Shown here: positions 54,879 to 64,000 of the stretch, in pieces
How positions within the stretch are numbered: the stretch's first letter is position 1
How the letters are laid out: each line of letters opens with the position of its first letter
Source of the DNA: Ilyomonas sp965199905
GTDB lineage: Bacteria; Bacteroidota; Bacteroidia; Chitinophagales; Chitinophagaceae
DNA: 64,000 nucleotides
Assembly (NCBI GenBank): GCA_965199905.1
Contig: OZ241366.1
Span: 3,968,001 to 4,032,000 of the forward strand
Direction: 5' to 3'
Notes under the pieces: generated by a model
What the model saw: only the letters and a program-made list of their open reading frames with translations
Databases searched by the model: none
Told to the model about the DNA's origin: nothing
Translations under genes and position numbers: made by a program

Positions 54879-56399
54879 TTAATAGCCATTGTTTTGAACT
54901 AAGATCGTATTGTTTAAATCACTGAGCGGAACAGGAAGCAGTTCATTTTTTCCTGCCACAAAACCGTTAGAGCCCAGCACGGTAGTTGCCTGACCGGTGC
55001 GCACGAGGTCAAAGAAACGATGTCCTTCAGTAGCCAGTTCCAGGCGGCGCTCATTGTAAATGACATTTAAAGAAACCGGAAGGCTCGACAAGCCAACACG
55101 TGCGCGAACTGCATCCAGCAATGCCTGCGCGCGGCCTGCGTTTGCACCGCTTTGCACCAGCGCTTCCGCTTCCATCAGGTAGGTGTCAGCCAAGCGAATT
55201 TCGATATAGTCGAGATTGTAGTTCAGCTCAACCGTACCACCCAAAGGCGTTTTGTCGGCCAGCCGTGGTGCGTACTTCGCAATAAACCAGCCTGTGTTAT
55301 CAGCTCCGGGCTGGTAAGTGATGTTGTTGGCTTTGCAAATACTGTCAATGTTTGCGCAGGTATAAGGATAACGCGGGTCATTGTGTATGGCATCAACCAA
55401 AGATTGTGTAATGGGACAGAATCCCCAGCCACTTGAATATATGGGACCGCTGTAGTTTCTGGCGCCAATCATCTGCACCCAAACATTGCCTTCAAAACCA
55501 CCCCAGGCACCCCAGTCCTGCTGAGCTTTGTTGGTGTGTACGATCTCCAGGATGGATTCTGTATTGAACTTGTTTTTTGGCGAAAATATATCGCCGAAGT
55601 TAGAGAGCAGATGATAACCGAAATCGCTGGTTTGTCCTGGTGATCCGTTTACATCTGCAAACTGGGCTGCCGCTTCGTTCCATTTTTGTTCGTACAGATA
55701 CACTTTACCCAACAAAGCTTTGGCTGCGCCTTTTGTAATGCGTCCGCCTTCTGTACTTACAGGAACCGTGTTTGGCAGGTTGGGTTCTGCCACGGCTTCT
55801 GTCAGGTCTTTTTCAATCTGCGCATACACATCTTCCGGCTTTGCCTGCGGTACATTGTAAAGCTCGTTTGAAGGAATATTTGTGAGAATTAGCGGCACAT
55901 TTTTAAATAAACGCACCAGGTCAAAATAGTAATATGCCCTCAGTAATTTTACCTCGGCCGTGTAACGTGCTTTTGCTTCAGTTGTCAGGTCAGGAATGTC
56001 ACCATTCATTTTATCTAATATCAAGTTGGCCCGATAGATACCTGTGTAGTTTCTGCCCCAGAGATCGCCCTGCGGTCCCTGGTTGGTATTTACCGTAAAC
56101 TTATCCCATGCCGTCCAGTTAATCTGGTCAGGTCCGGGTGCGGCACCGCCGGCAGCGCAATCATCGGAAGCTGCCGTCAGCAATCCTTCCTTTGATGCAT
56201 AGCCTGCACCGGTTTGTGAGCCCAACGGATCGTACACAGATACAACACCGGCAAAAATCTGTGCTGCCGTTTGATAGTATTGCGATTCCAGCGTGGTGGA
56301 ATTACCGGTAGGCGTAATTTCTAAAAAGCTCTTTTTACAAGCACTTACTACAGACAGTGCCGCGACGCAGACTGCTGTATATATCATCGTTTTTTTCAT
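54879..56399 (-). CDS. SusD/RagB family glycan-binding lipoprotein
   Basis: 506 residues from ATG 56399; three residues of upstream frame excluded. Lipobox V-V-S-A-C at Cys21. N-terminal S-F-L-E-I-T-P-T-G-N-S-T-T, TPR-like region (A-E-V-K-L-L-R-A-Y-Y-Y-F-D-L-V-R-L-F-K-N-V-P), and the end block N-E-R-R-L-E-L-A-T-E-G-H-R-F-F-D-L-V-R are typical. Caps the SusC channel and captures oligosaccharide. Starts 22 nt after susC. Confidence 0.95.
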   Translation of the reverse strand: MKKTMIYTAVCVAALSVVSACKKSFLEITPTGNSTTLESQYYQTAAQIFAGVVSVYDPLGSQTGAGYASKEGLLTAASDDCAAGGAAPGPDQINWTAWDKFTVNTNQGPQGDLWGRNYTGIYRANLILDKMNGDIPDLTTEAKARYTAEVKLLRAYYYFDLVRLFKNVPLILTNIPSNELYNVPQAKPEDVYAQIEKDLTEAVAEPNLPNTVPVSTEGGRITKGAAKALLGKVYLYEQKWNEAAAQFADVNGSPGQTSDFGYHLLSNFGDIFSPKNKFNTESILEIVHTNKAQQDWGAWGGFEGNVWVQMIGARNYSGPIYSSGWGFCPITQSLVDAIHNDPRYPYTCANIDSICKANNITYQPGADNTGWFIAKYAPRLADKTPLGGTVELNYNLDYIEIRLADTYLMEAEALVQSGANAGRAQALLDAVRARVGLSSLPVSLNVIYNERRLELATEGHRFFDLVRTGQATTVLGSNGFVAGKNELLPVPLSDLNNTILVQNNGY

Positions 56400-56420
56400 G
56401 ACAACCAAAAATTTTCTGTT

Positions 56421-59400
56421 TTAAAAAGTAAGATTGATACCAGCGGTGAAAGAACGAGCCTGCGGATAATAACCGCGGTCGATGCCATAACTGCTGCCGC
56501 CAATTTCAGGATCGTAACCTGAGTATTTGGTAAGGGTAAGCAGGTTGTTTCCGCTCACATATACGCGCAATTTCTGTAAACGGATTTTATTCATCACCGT
56601 AGTCGGTAAAGTATATCCAACCTGCAATACTTTCACCCTGAAATAAGCACCGCTTTCTAAGTAAAACGTAGATGGATTGCTGAAGTTTCCATTTGCATCA
56701 ACCGTTGACAGGCGTGGAAAATCGTTAGACGTGCCGGGGCCAGTCCAGCGGTTCAATGCTGCCGTTGTGTAGTTTGCCGTTGGAATATCCAGACGACGTA
56801 AGCCGTTATACACATCGTTACCGGCTACACCTTGCCCAAACAGCACCAAATCAAACCCTTTGTAAGCTGCGCTGATATTGATACCGAATGACCAGTTTGG
56901 CGTCGGGTCGCCGATGTAAGTACGGTCGCTGTCGCTGCTGATTTTACCATCCCCGTTCAGGTCTCTCCATTTAAAGTCGCCTGGTTTTGCATTGGGCTGA
57001 ACTAAATCGCCATTTTTATTGCGATAATTGTCTATCTCAGCCTGTGTTTGGAAGATGCCTTCCACTTCGTAGCCATAGAATACACCAATTGGCTGTCCAA
57101 CGGCTGTACGGGTTTGCTCCAGTTGGTACGATTGTAATCTGGCTCCCGTCAGGTATTGTAATCCCTCGCTAAGGAAGGTAACACGGTTGCGGAGATAAGA
57201 GGCATTGCCTTTTACATCGAGAGTAAACTTGCGAAGCAGCTTATGATAGCCGAGTTCTATTTCGTAACCACTGTTATTCATGCTGGCTACATTACCCACA
57301 GGTCCGCCAACACCAATGTATAACGGCACATCGAGCGGGCGCAGAATGCCGGTTGTTTTCTTTTTATACCAGTCGAATGTCAGGTTAAAATCGCGGTTCA
57401 CAACGGCATCAAAGCCAACGTTTGTCTGGCTGGTTTCTTCCCATTTCAAATCCGGGTTGGCAATGGCTGCCGGGCTGTTTCCGAATGTATAGTTATCACC
57501 AAACGTATAATTCCTGCCGCCTACTACATTGGATACATACGCAAAGTCACCGATATTGTCGTTGCCATTTACACCATAAGAGCCACGTATTTTAAGGAAG
57601 CTAACCACATCGTTCTGTGGCCAGAAATCCTCCTTACTCGCAACCCAGCCTAAAGAAGCGGAAGGGAAATTACCATACTTGTTGTTGCTTCCAAAACGGG
57701 TAGAACCATCGCGGCGCAGAATCAATTGGGCAAGATATTTTTCGCCATAATCGTACGTGATACGACCATAAAGGGAAGCTACACGGTGTGGATAGGGCTG
57801 GTAATAATAGCCACGCGGTGCATCCGGTGAACCCGGAACTGAAGTAACGAAATTGCCCGACTTCGCTTCATCAAACGTATTCACCGGCAGATTGACATAA
57901 CTGGCGTTTTGACCACGACTCATGTAGTTGTCCACATAAGTGCCGGTACCTGCCAACAAGTTAATGTGATGATTGCCAAAAGCGCGCGTATAAGAAATGG
58001 TATTTTCCCAGGTATAGTTGAGTGCGCGGTTACTTTCGGTATAGAATGAATTCTGGCTGATGTTCAGGTTAACCGCATTGTAGTAATAATACGGGTTAAA
58101 GCTTTCGCTGCCATAGAAAGCCAGCTTGGCACCGAGGTTGGTTCTCAATTGCAATCCTTTCACCGGCATCAGTTCCAGATAGGTATTGCCTACCAGATTA
58201 TCTGACCAGCCATAATTTCCCAGATGCGTTTTAATATACGCCAGCGGATTTGACATTTCCTGCGTTACCTGCGTAGAAATTCCATAAGGAAACCCGTTCG
58301 CAGCGCGTACAATTGCCAAACCGTTTTTATTATTATTGTTTGGCAAATACGGAGAATTGGGTGCATTGATAACATCGAGATTGGTTTCTACCGCAGGCGT
58401 TAACGGGTCTAAATTTACTACAGAACTTAAAATACCGCCATATTCTGTATTCAATCCACCAATGCCAACGCCCTTGATATGAGAATAACCGAAGTTGGTT
58501 CCGATGTTTAGCCACGGAGTGATTTTATGCGTACCGTTGAAACGTGCTGTATATCTTTTATATTCAGAAATGGCAGAGGCTACAATCCCTTCCTGGTCGA
58601 AATAACCAAGTGAAGTATAGAAAGTTGATTTGTCGTTTCCACCGCTAATGCTTAACTCGTGATCCTGAATACGGGCGTCGTTATTAAATACAAGCGACTG
58701 CCAGTCGGTGCCTTTGCCCAGCGAAGCCGGATCAGAAAAAAGAATAGAACCGCCGCCGGCTAAAGACGCTTCATTGCGGAGCGATGCATATTCAGTTGCG
58801 TTCAATAAATCGAGCTTTCGGGAAGCCGCCTGCGTACCGTAATAACCATTGTAAGACATTACGGTTTTACCAGCTTTTCCTTTTTTGGTAGTTACGAGGA
58901 TAACGCCGGCAGCCGCACGCGCACCATATACCGCCGCAGAAGCCGCATCTTTCAATACTTCGATAGATTCAATATCGGATGGATTGAGGTAATCAATACC
59001 ACCAATATCAACTGGAATTCCATCAACCACATATAGCGGATCGCTGTTGTTAAGCGTAGTGGTACCACGAATGCGGATAGTGGTAGCTGAACCCGGCTGA
59101 CCGGAAGCCGCAGCGATAGTTAAACCGGATGCGCGTCCCTGCAGCATCTGGTCAACTCTGTTGATGGGCTGATTATCCAGTTCACTTGCTTTTACGCTAG
59201 ATATAGAACCGGTAGTAACACTTTTCTTTTGGCTACCATAACCAATTACCACCACCTCGTTCATACTGTTGGCAACATCATCCATTTGGATGGTATAGCT
59301 ATTACCGCCTTCTGTTACAGTTAGCTCCTGATCGGCATATCCTACATAGCTAATCACCAGGGAAGAACCCTTACTCGGAACTGAAATGGAAAACTGACCA

Positions 59401-59579
59401 GTCGTATCGGTGGTTGTTCCGCCGCGCGTACCTTTTACCACAACTGTAGCACCTAATAAGGGTTGACCGGTACTTTTAAGAAGAACCTTTCCGGTTACAC
59501 GAAAACTTTGAGCCTGAACTTGACAAAAAGAATAAAGGACCAAGACACAGCAAAGCAGTAGAATCGACTTCACTTTCAT
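56421..59579 (-). CDS. SusC/RagA family TonB-linked outer-membrane protein
   Basis: 1,052 residues. Signal peptide ends V-Q-A, Gln. Carboxypeptidase-regulatory-like domain about 25-110, then the SusC motif N-E-V-V-V-I-G-Y-G-S-Q-K-K-S-V and plug (NRVDQMLQGRASGL, IRIRGTTTLNNSDPLYVVDGIP, VLKDAASAAVYGARAAAGVILVTTKKG). The barrel ends R-S-F-T-A-G-I-N-L-T-F. Imports oligosaccharides with TonB energy. No PUL regulator (HTCS, ECF/anti-sigma) is adjacent. Confidence 0.96.
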   Translation of the reverse strand: MKVKSILLLCCVLVLYSFCQVQAQSFRVTGKVLLKSTGQPLLGATVVVKGTRGGTTTDTTGQFSISVPSKGSSLVISYVGYADQELTVTEGGNSYTIQMDDVANSMNEVVVIGYGSQKKSVTTGSISSVKASELDNQPINRVDQMLQGRASGLTIAAASGQPGSATTIRIRGTTTLNNSDPLYVVDGIPVDIGGIDYLNPSDIESIEVLKDAASAAVYGARAAAGVILVTTKKGKAGKTVMSYNGYYGTQAASRKLDLLNATEYASLRNEASLAGGGSILFSDPASLGKGTDWQSLVFNNDARIQDHELSISGGNDKSTFYTSLGYFDQEGIVASAISEYKRYTARFNGTHKITPWLNIGTNFGYSHIKGVGIGGLNTEYGGILSSVVNLDPLTPAVETNLDVINAPNSPYLPNNNNKNGLAIVRAANGFPYGISTQVTQEMSNPLAYIKTHLGNYGWSDNLVGNTYLELMPVKGLQLRTNLGAKLAFYGSESFNPYYYYNAVNLNISQNSFYTESNRALNYTWENTISYTRAFGNHHINLLAGTGTYVDNYMSRGQNASYVNLPVNTFDEAKSGNFVTSVPGSPDAPRGYYYQPYPHRVASLYGRITYDYGEKYLAQLILRRDGSTRFGSNNKYGNFPSASLGWVASKEDFWPQNDVVSFLKIRGSYGVNGNDNIGDFAYVSNVVGGRNYTFGDNYTFGNSPAAIANPDLKWEETSQTNVGFDAVVNRDFNLTFDWYKKKTTGILRPLDVPLYIGVGGPVGNVASMNNSGYEIELGYHKLLRKFTLDVKGNASYLRNRVTFLSEGLQYLTGARLQSYQLEQTRTAVGQPIGVFYGYEVEGIFQTQAEIDNYRNKNGDLVQPNAKPGDFKWRDLNGDGKISSDSDRTYIGDPTPNWSFGINISAAYKGFDLVLFGQGVAGNDVYNGLRRLDIPTANYTTAALNRWTGPGTSNDFPRLSTVDANGNFSNPSTFYLESGAYFRVKVLQVGYTLPTTVMNKIRLQKLRVYVSGNNLLTLTKYSGYDPEIGGSSYGIDRGYYPQARSFTAGINLTF

Positions 59580-59632
59580 ATTACAAGCAATTTTGTTTAT
59601 GGCTGATAAGCCGTTAGTGAAAAATTAAAAAG

Positions 59633-59640
59633 CAAAAATA
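59633..59640 (-). promoter_or_regulatory. -7 box of the susC promoter
   Basis: On the minus strand TATTTTTG (TAnnTTTG), 53 nt upstream of ATG 59579. No TTG at standard spacing. The rest of the 400-nt gap up to 59978 is AT-rich with nothing else recognized. Confidence 0.45.
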
Positions 59641-59978
59641 GTATTGTCTTAATTAACTTCTTGTTTTTAGCTACGTCATTTTTTACATCACTAATAAAAA
59701 AATATTATTGAAAACGAAGCTATTGTGAAGTATTGAGATGTACATCAATGAAAAACACTAAAAATTGTTAGAATTATAGCCAGATTAATTGGTGTAAGTT
59801 CTTAATAGCAATCAATCTTAGCTTTTTATTTACTTCAATATATAGGCATAAACGTATAAGAGCATTTACTGGTAAGCGACAAGAAGGAACGGTTACAAAA
59901 TATAGTTTATAGCTTTAGCAACATGCTATGGCTTAGAGTTAAGTGTTCATTATCTATTTAAACAAACGACAGCCGCTT

Positions 59979-60950
59979 TTATTCATCACTAACGCTTGCG
60001 CCTGATGCTGCCGGGCCCTTCATTTTAGAGTATATAATTGACGAGGCAATGCACACGACAATTACACCAAGCGATATGTAAATGGAAATATGAACAAAAG
60101 ATTCAATCAGCATTTTTACCCCTATAAATACAAGCACCGTGGCAATACCTTGCTGCAAATATTGAAATTGGTCTGCAGCGCCGCGAAGCAGAAAGAATAA
60201 GCTGCGTAAGCCCAGAACGGCAAATATATTGCTCGAATAAATCACCATAATATCATCGGCACTAAAGGGCACATTCGCTTTTTCGCGCACGAGGGAAACA
60301 ACAGTTGGAATGCTGTCGAAAGCAAACAAAACGTCGGTTCCCGCCAGCATAAACACCACAAGTGATAGCGTAGTAAAACGAAGTTTACCATTTTCGCGAA
60401 CAGTATATTTCCCTTCGGGGTTCTCTTTGCTCATGCTGAAAACGCGGCTGAAAAATTTGTAAATGGACGATTCCTCCGGCTTGTACTCCTCATCTTTCTT
60501 CTGAAAAAATAATTTGAAGCCGGTATATAAAAGAAACGCACCGAATACATACAATATCCATTGAAATTGATTGATGATTCCTATGCCCACAGCAATAAAA
60601 GCAATGCGGAATACAATGGCAAGCAACACACCAACCAGCAATGCCCTGCCAACGTCGAGCTCATTAATTTTCAGGTAAGAAAAAATAAGAATGAACACAA
60701 ATACATTATCTATACTTAAACTCCATTCCATCAGGTAAGCGCTGATGTATTTAGTGGCAATGTGCGCATCTTTCTCAAGCCAGATAAACGCCCAGAAGGC
60801 TAATGATAAACCTACCCACAACGATGTTTGCAGCAAGGCTTTGCGTATGGTGACAACCGATTTGCTTTTGCTGAGAAACCCAAGGTCAAAAATTAGCGCA
60901 ACCAGTAATGCAATGCCGAAAACAAGATAAATGAGAGTGGTTCTATCCAT
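59979..60950 (-). CDS. TerC family membrane protein
   Basis: 323 residues with about eight or nine membrane helices. Conserved E-W-S-L-S-I-D-N-V-F-V-F and T-D-V-L-F-A-F-D-S-I-P-T-V, the metal-binding TerC repeats. Related to Alx and YceF-type manganese exporters and to tellurite-resistance proteins; Mn2+ export is inferred from that family. No yybP-ykoY-like manganese riboswitch is apparent upstream. Confidence 0.93.
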   Translation of the reverse strand: MDRTTLIYLVFGIALLVALIFDLGFLSKSKSVVTIRKALLQTSLWVGLSLAFWAFIWLEKDAHIATKYISAYLMEWSLSIDNVFVFILIFSYLKINELDVGRALLVGVLLAIVFRIAFIAVGIGIINQFQWILYVFGAFLLYTGFKLFFQKKDEEYKPEESSIYKFFSRVFSMSKENPEGKYTVRENGKLRFTTLSLVVFMLAGTDVLFAFDSIPTVVSLVREKANVPFSADDIMVIYSSNIFAVLGLRSLFFLLRGAADQFQYLQQGIATVLVFIGVKMLIESFVHISIYISLGVIVVCIASSIIYSKMKGPAASGASVSDE

Positions 60951-61031
60951 GATGTTATTGTAAATTGCTAATGGTCAATTGTTAATTGCAATAATAAAGT
61001 ATGATACCAATTAGCCATTACCAATAACCAA

Positions 61032-62084
61032 TTATACGCTTACGCGTTCGGCCAAAAGTTGTTGCACCAGTTTTTCAAGTTCACCAATACGCTTTTCCAT
61101 TTCCGGCAGGCTGCGGCTAAGTGCCTGGCTGCGAAGTGCTGATGTATAATCGTAAGCCGGCGAGCCGGTAACAGCTATGTTTGGTATTTTAATGGACTTG
61201 CTTACACCGCTTTGCGCATTTATTTTTGTGCCATCTGCAATATGAAGATGCCCGACAATGCCTGCCTGCCCGCCCACCATTACATTATTGCCAATTTTAG
61301 TGCTGCCACTTACGCCAGCTTGTGCGGCAATTACGGTATTGCATCCTACTTCCACATTGTGCGCTATCTGGATGAGGTTATCCAGCTTTGCACCTTTATG
61401 AATAATGGTTGAGCCGATAGTTGCTCGATCAATTGTGGCATTGGAACCAATCTCTACATAATCTTCAATCACCACATTGCCAATTTGCGGTATCTTTTTA
61501 TAAGTGCCATCTTCCTGTGGGGCAAACCCAAAGCCATCGCCGCCAATAACGGCACCGGCATGTATGGTTACATTTTTACCAATCACGCAATCGTTATACA
61601 CTTTTACCGAAGGATATAATATGGTATTGTCGCTGATGCTTACATTATTTCCAATGTACACACCAGGAAACAGTTTTACATTATTTCCAATTTTTGCATT
61701 CTCACCAAGGTATGCAAATGCACCGATGAACACACCTTCTCCAATACTTGCAGAAGCCGACACATAGGAAGGCTCCTGCCGGCCGGTAAGCTGCTGTGTC
61801 ATAATTTCCTGGTATTTGCGGAGCAAAGCCGCAAACGCGGAGTAAGCATTCGGTACACGAAGGAGAGTAGCTGCTACAGGTTCTTTTAGTTCCTGCGAGC
61901 TGTTGATTATAATGATAGATGCTTTTGTGGTGTAAAGAAATTCTTCATATTTAGGGTTGGCAAGAAAGGTAAGCTGACCTTGCTGGGCTTCTTCAATTTT
62001 ACCGAATGAGCCCACGGCAACAGAAGCATCGCCTTCTGTTTCGGCGCCAATCATCATAGATATCTGTGCTGCGCTAAATTGCAT
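61032..62084 (-). CDS. lpxD: UDP-3-O-acylglucosamine N-acyltransferase
   Basis: 350 residues. Third step of lipid A synthesis. N-terminal uridine-binding domain to about 100, then left-handed beta-helix hexapeptide repeats (V-K-L-F-P-G-V-Y-I-G-N-N-V, I-G-S-N-A-T-I-D-R-A-T-I). Catalytic His in I-A-H-N-V-E-V-G near 240, and a C-terminal helix. The gene follows an HD-domain gene by 35 nt, the usual Bacteroidetes order, but lpxC/fabZ do not follow here. Confidence 0.95.
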   Translation of the reverse strand: MQFSAAQISMMIGAETEGDASVAVGSFGKIEEAQQGQLTFLANPKYEEFLYTTKASIIIINSSQELKEPVAATLLRVPNAYSAFAALLRKYQEIMTQQLTGRQEPSYVSASASIGEGVFIGAFAYLGENAKIGNNVKLFPGVYIGNNVSISDNTILYPSVKVYNDCVIGKNVTIHAGAVIGGDGFGFAPQEDGTYKKIPQIGNVVIEDYVEIGSNATIDRATIGSTIIHKGAKLDNLIQIAHNVEVGCNTVIAAQAGVSGSTKIGNNVMVGGQAGIVGHLHIADGTKINAQSGVSKSIKIPNIAVTGSPAYDYTSALRSQALSRSLPEMEKRIGELEKLVQQLLAERVSV

Positions 62085-62119
62085 AGATTATTAATAAAGT
62101 GTAATAGAAGTAACAACTG

Positions 62120-63334
62120 TTAACGTAATTGACAAAGATAAATTTTTTTGACCGGCATAGATAATGATGGCTGGATAAGCGGATTGTCTACTTGTGAAAT
62201 CTCTCTTACTTCGCCATTTTTAAAAAGAATATTGATGTGTTCATCCGCCATTTTGTACGTTGTATTCTCGGCTTCGCCGGTAAATACAAGATAACCTGCT
62301 TCGTGCTCAGATATGCAAAGCCGCTTTGCTGCTGCCTTCCTCAGCTTCATTAATAAATCTTTATCTACAGGCTCATTTTGAAGCGTGCATTTAAGCAGCC
62401 TTCTGTTGAGCAAGCCATTGCTTAATGTTGATAAAACCGTATCAGGATGCATACTCCATTTTTTTATGCCAAACATAACGTCTGCATCATCAATACGACA
62501 GAATGCATCAATAAAATCTTCCGGTGTACATTCATCCTGCGAAAGAAAATAGTCAATCGGCGAGCCGGTTTTTATATCGCTGTCGTGGCTGTTATAAATC
62601 TCTTTTACCCGCTGAATAATTTTTACCAGCATCTTTTCAGTACACAACACAGCACGGTGCAGATACACTTGCCAATACATTTGCCGCCGGGCAATTAAAA
62701 ACTTTTCGGCGCTGTAAATGGCTTTTTCTTCAATCATAAGTTCGCCGTCATGAACGGTAAGCATTTTTAAAATGCGATCGTATCCAATAACGCCTTCGCT
62801 AACGCCGGTATAAAAAGAATCGCGGGTCAGGTAATCCATACGGTCTACATCTACCTGCCCGCTAATTAAGCTATGAAGATAGAATTTTGAATAATTATTG
62901 GTAAAAATATCAATTGCTAAGGAAAGTCTGCCATCCAGGTCTTCGTTCATCCGGTGCATAATGCGCAGCCCGATTTGTTCATGATTGGCGCCTGACATCA
63001 ATGAGTTTTCCAGCGCATGAGAGTAAGGTCCGTGACCAATATCGTGTAATAAAATGGCAGCTTTTACAGCTTCGCTTTCCTGCTCGGTAATGTCGATGCC
63101 TTTATTACAAAGCTCGCTTACTGCCTGGCACATGAGATGATAAGCGCCCAGCGAATGATGAAACCTTGTGTGAACCGCGCCCGGATAAACAAATGAAGCC
63201 AGCGCCATCTGGTGAATGCGGCGCAATCGCTGGTACCAGGGATGCGCAATGATATCGAGGATAAGCGGCGTATCAACGGTGATAAATCCATACACCGGAT
63301 CGTTGATGATTTTACGCTGCTTCAGTTTTGTCAT
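62120..63334 (-). CDS. HD-domain phosphohydrolase (dGTPase-like)
   Basis: 404 residues from ATG 63334; 16 residues of upstream frame rejected. Starts K-I-I-N-D-P-V-Y-G-F-I. Conserved metal site: R-F-x-H-S-L-G, H-D-I-G-H-G-P-Y-S-H-A-L-E (HD), and Q-V-D-V-D-R-M-D-Y-L-x-R-D near 200. Cytoplasmic phosphohydrolase of the YdhJ/dNTPase-related group; substrate unknown. A minus-strand TACTTTTG lies 18 nt upstream. Paired with lpxD. Confidence 0.9.
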   Translation of the reverse strand: MTKLKQRKIINDPVYGFITVDTPLILDIIAHPWYQRLRRIHQMALASFVYPGAVHTRFHHSLGAYHLMCQAVSELCNKGIDITEQESEAVKAAILLHDIGHGPYSHALENSLMSGANHEQIGLRIMHRMNEDLDGRLSLAIDIFTNNYSKFYLHSLISGQVDVDRMDYLTRDSFYTGVSEGVIGYDRILKMLTVHDGELMIEEKAIYSAEKFLIARRQMYWQVYLHRAVLCTEKMLVKIIQRVKEIYNSHDSDIKTGSPIDYFLSQDECTPEDFIDAFCRIDDADVMFGIKKWSMHPDTVLSTLSNGLLNRRLLKCTLQNEPVDKDLLMKLRKAAAKRLCISEHEAGYLVFTGEAENTTYKMADEHINILFKNGEVREISQVDNPLIQPSLSMPVKKIYLCQLR

Positions 63335-63352
63335 GCGGGAGAAAAGAAATAT

Positions 63353-63360
63353 CAAAAGTA
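63353..63360 (-). promoter_or_regulatory. -7 box of the HD/lpxD promoter
   Basis: Minus-strand TACTTTTG (TAnnTTTG), 18 nt upstream of ATG 63334. TTG occurs at 63377-63379 with a spacing of 16, shorter than usual. Confidence 0.5.
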
Positions 63361-63726
63361 GTGCTTGAAAAGAGCTCAACATAGTTATTGGGAAAGAATA
63401 GCAAAAATTAACTGATGAAGTGCTGGCAGCTATTGTGAGGTTGCCTTATTGCTTTTGTAGGATAATACTAATGAATCTTACATGTCAGTTGAGTTTGCGA
63501 TGCAAGTGAACGGCAGGATGGTTTTGCAGGCTGAAATTTTGATGATGTTTGTTGAGTTTGCAGTAATCGGATCAACAAGGAAAAGGGATATTTTCTTTCA
63601 TTGCCGTTCATCAACCTATTTTCTCGCTTATCATTTCTCAGTCGTAGGATTGTTATCGTAAATTATTGATAATCAAGCATAGTCATTAAACCAAAATCCT
63701 TTCATAGCAAGTTACTAAAAAAAACA
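63361..63726. other. Gap without a supported gene
   Basis: About 365 nt between the HD-gene promoter and the PadR operator. No ORF with recognizable features, RNA gene or repeat was seen. Confidence 0.5.
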
Positions 63727-63751
63727 TGGTACTATGTGTTGCATAGTACCA
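63727..63751. promoter_or_regulatory. Candidate PadR operator
   Basis: Perfect inverted repeat with 10-bp arms (TGGTACTATG at 63727-63736 and CATAGTACCA at 63742-63751, 5-nt centre). It is centred on the TTG at 63739-63741, so a bound dimer would block the -33 element. PadR regulators bind such palindromes. Confidence 0.65.
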
Positions 63752-63768
63752 AATAAACTATACTTTTG
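63739..63768 (+). promoter_or_regulatory. Promoter of the padR gene
   Basis: TTG 63739-63741, 19-nt spacer, TACTTTTG 63761-63768; exact Bacteroidetes consensus. Predicted start near 63775, leaving a leader of about 55 nt. Confidence 0.7.
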
Positions 63769-63829
63769 TATCGTCAAAGTGAAAAAATCATGACGACAAC
63801 AATCAACAACATATTTTCAAACACATTCT

Positions 63830-64000
63830 ATGGATATTCAAAACACACAAAGCCAAATGCGGAAAGGAGTGCTGGAGTTCTGCATTCTCTCTATCATCCG
63901 GCAAGGCGAGGTGTATCCGAGTGATATTGTGGAGCGCATGAAAGCCGCCAACCTGCAGATACTGGAAGGCACACTGTATCCACTTCTTACCCGGCTTAAA
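63830..64000 (+). CDS. PadR family transcriptional regulator (partial)
   Basis: ATG 63830, 57 codons visible, running off the right edge. K-G-V-L-E-F-C-I-L-S-I-I ... Y-P-S-D-I-V-E-R-M-K, then L-E-G-T-L-Y-P-L-L-T-R-L matches the PadR winged-helix DNA-binding region. Likely represses its own operon through the palindrome upstream. Downstream targets are outside the window. Confidence 0.93.
   Translation, partial: MDIQNTQSQMRKGVLEFCILSIIRQGEVYPSDIVERMKAANLQILEGTLYPLLTRLK

Noticed and set aside
59979..61031. Manganese riboswitch before terC
   Set aside because: The 81-nt gap upstream is AT-rich and shows none of the conserved yybP-ykoY elements.

Overview
The window is about 43% GC by eye and reads as chromosome of a Bacteroidota, most probably a Chitinophagaceae/Chitinophagales member. 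The basis is a SusC/SusD pair, many TonB-linked barrels, abundant Bacteroidetes lipoproteins (DUF4270, DUF6089, head-GIN/DUF2807, DUF3347), near absence of Shine-Dalgarno sequences, and several promoters of the Bacteroidetes type (TTG, 19 nt, TAnnTTTG). Most genes are ordinary housekeeping or envelope functions, but the window holds an unusual number of decaying genes and small mobile elements.

Layout. 1-6.1 kb: outer-membrane proteins. 6.5-10.7 kb: a threonine block with a promoter, a 28-residue candidate leader peptide with alternative hairpins, thrA and thrB. A DUF559 nuclease gene bounded by inverted repeats is wedged between thrA and thrB and supplies the new 5' end of thrB. A frameshifted eutB remnant follows where thrC might be expected. 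11-16 kb: an SDR dehydrogenase, an ArsB/NhaD-type transporter, a GAF protein and small secreted proteins. 16.0-23.0 kb: an inactivated IS5-family element, then a one-direction array made of a full-length secreted zincin-like lipoprotein and four copies of a pair (zincin C-terminal tail plus small lipoprotein). Only the first pair has a complete zincin; tails and lipoproteins appear to co-vary. This looks like an effector/immunity-type array with orphan tail cassettes and is the best candidate for an undescribed system.

23-29.7 kb: ydfG-like SDR, uvrC, fabH, an ABC ATPase and a CAP protein. 29.8-33.8 kb: a second aspartokinase, a fasciclin-domain pseudogene next to an ECF sigma/RskA-type anti-sigma pair (the partnership known from mycobacterial SigK/RskA and MPT70/83), and an L,D-transpeptidase. 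34-40.6 kb: purK, a DUF3347 protein, a GT5 N-domain protein, DUF4270 and metK. 40.9-41.4 kb: initiator tRNA-Met with a GIY-YIG nuclease gene inserted behind it and a damaged second copy of the tRNA 3' part and terminator. 42.3-44.9 kb: TPP riboswitch and a TonB receptor, inferred to import thiamin or a precursor.

45-48.9 kb: an Omp85-type protein, a truncated PIN toxin with an intact antitoxin-like ORF, nadK and a DUF6089 protein. 49.1-59.6 kb: a polysaccharide utilization locus on the minus strand (susC, susD, PKD surface glycan-binding protein, GH16, a seven-haem cytochrome, a GH30 remnant, GH5), probably for a beta-glucan such as laminarin or a beta-1,6-glucan. 60-63.4 kb: terC, lpxD and an HD phosphohydrolase. 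63.7-64 kb: a PadR-family gene with a palindrome centred on its own -33 box, running off the end.

All family assignments are by eye from recalled motifs; no database search was run.
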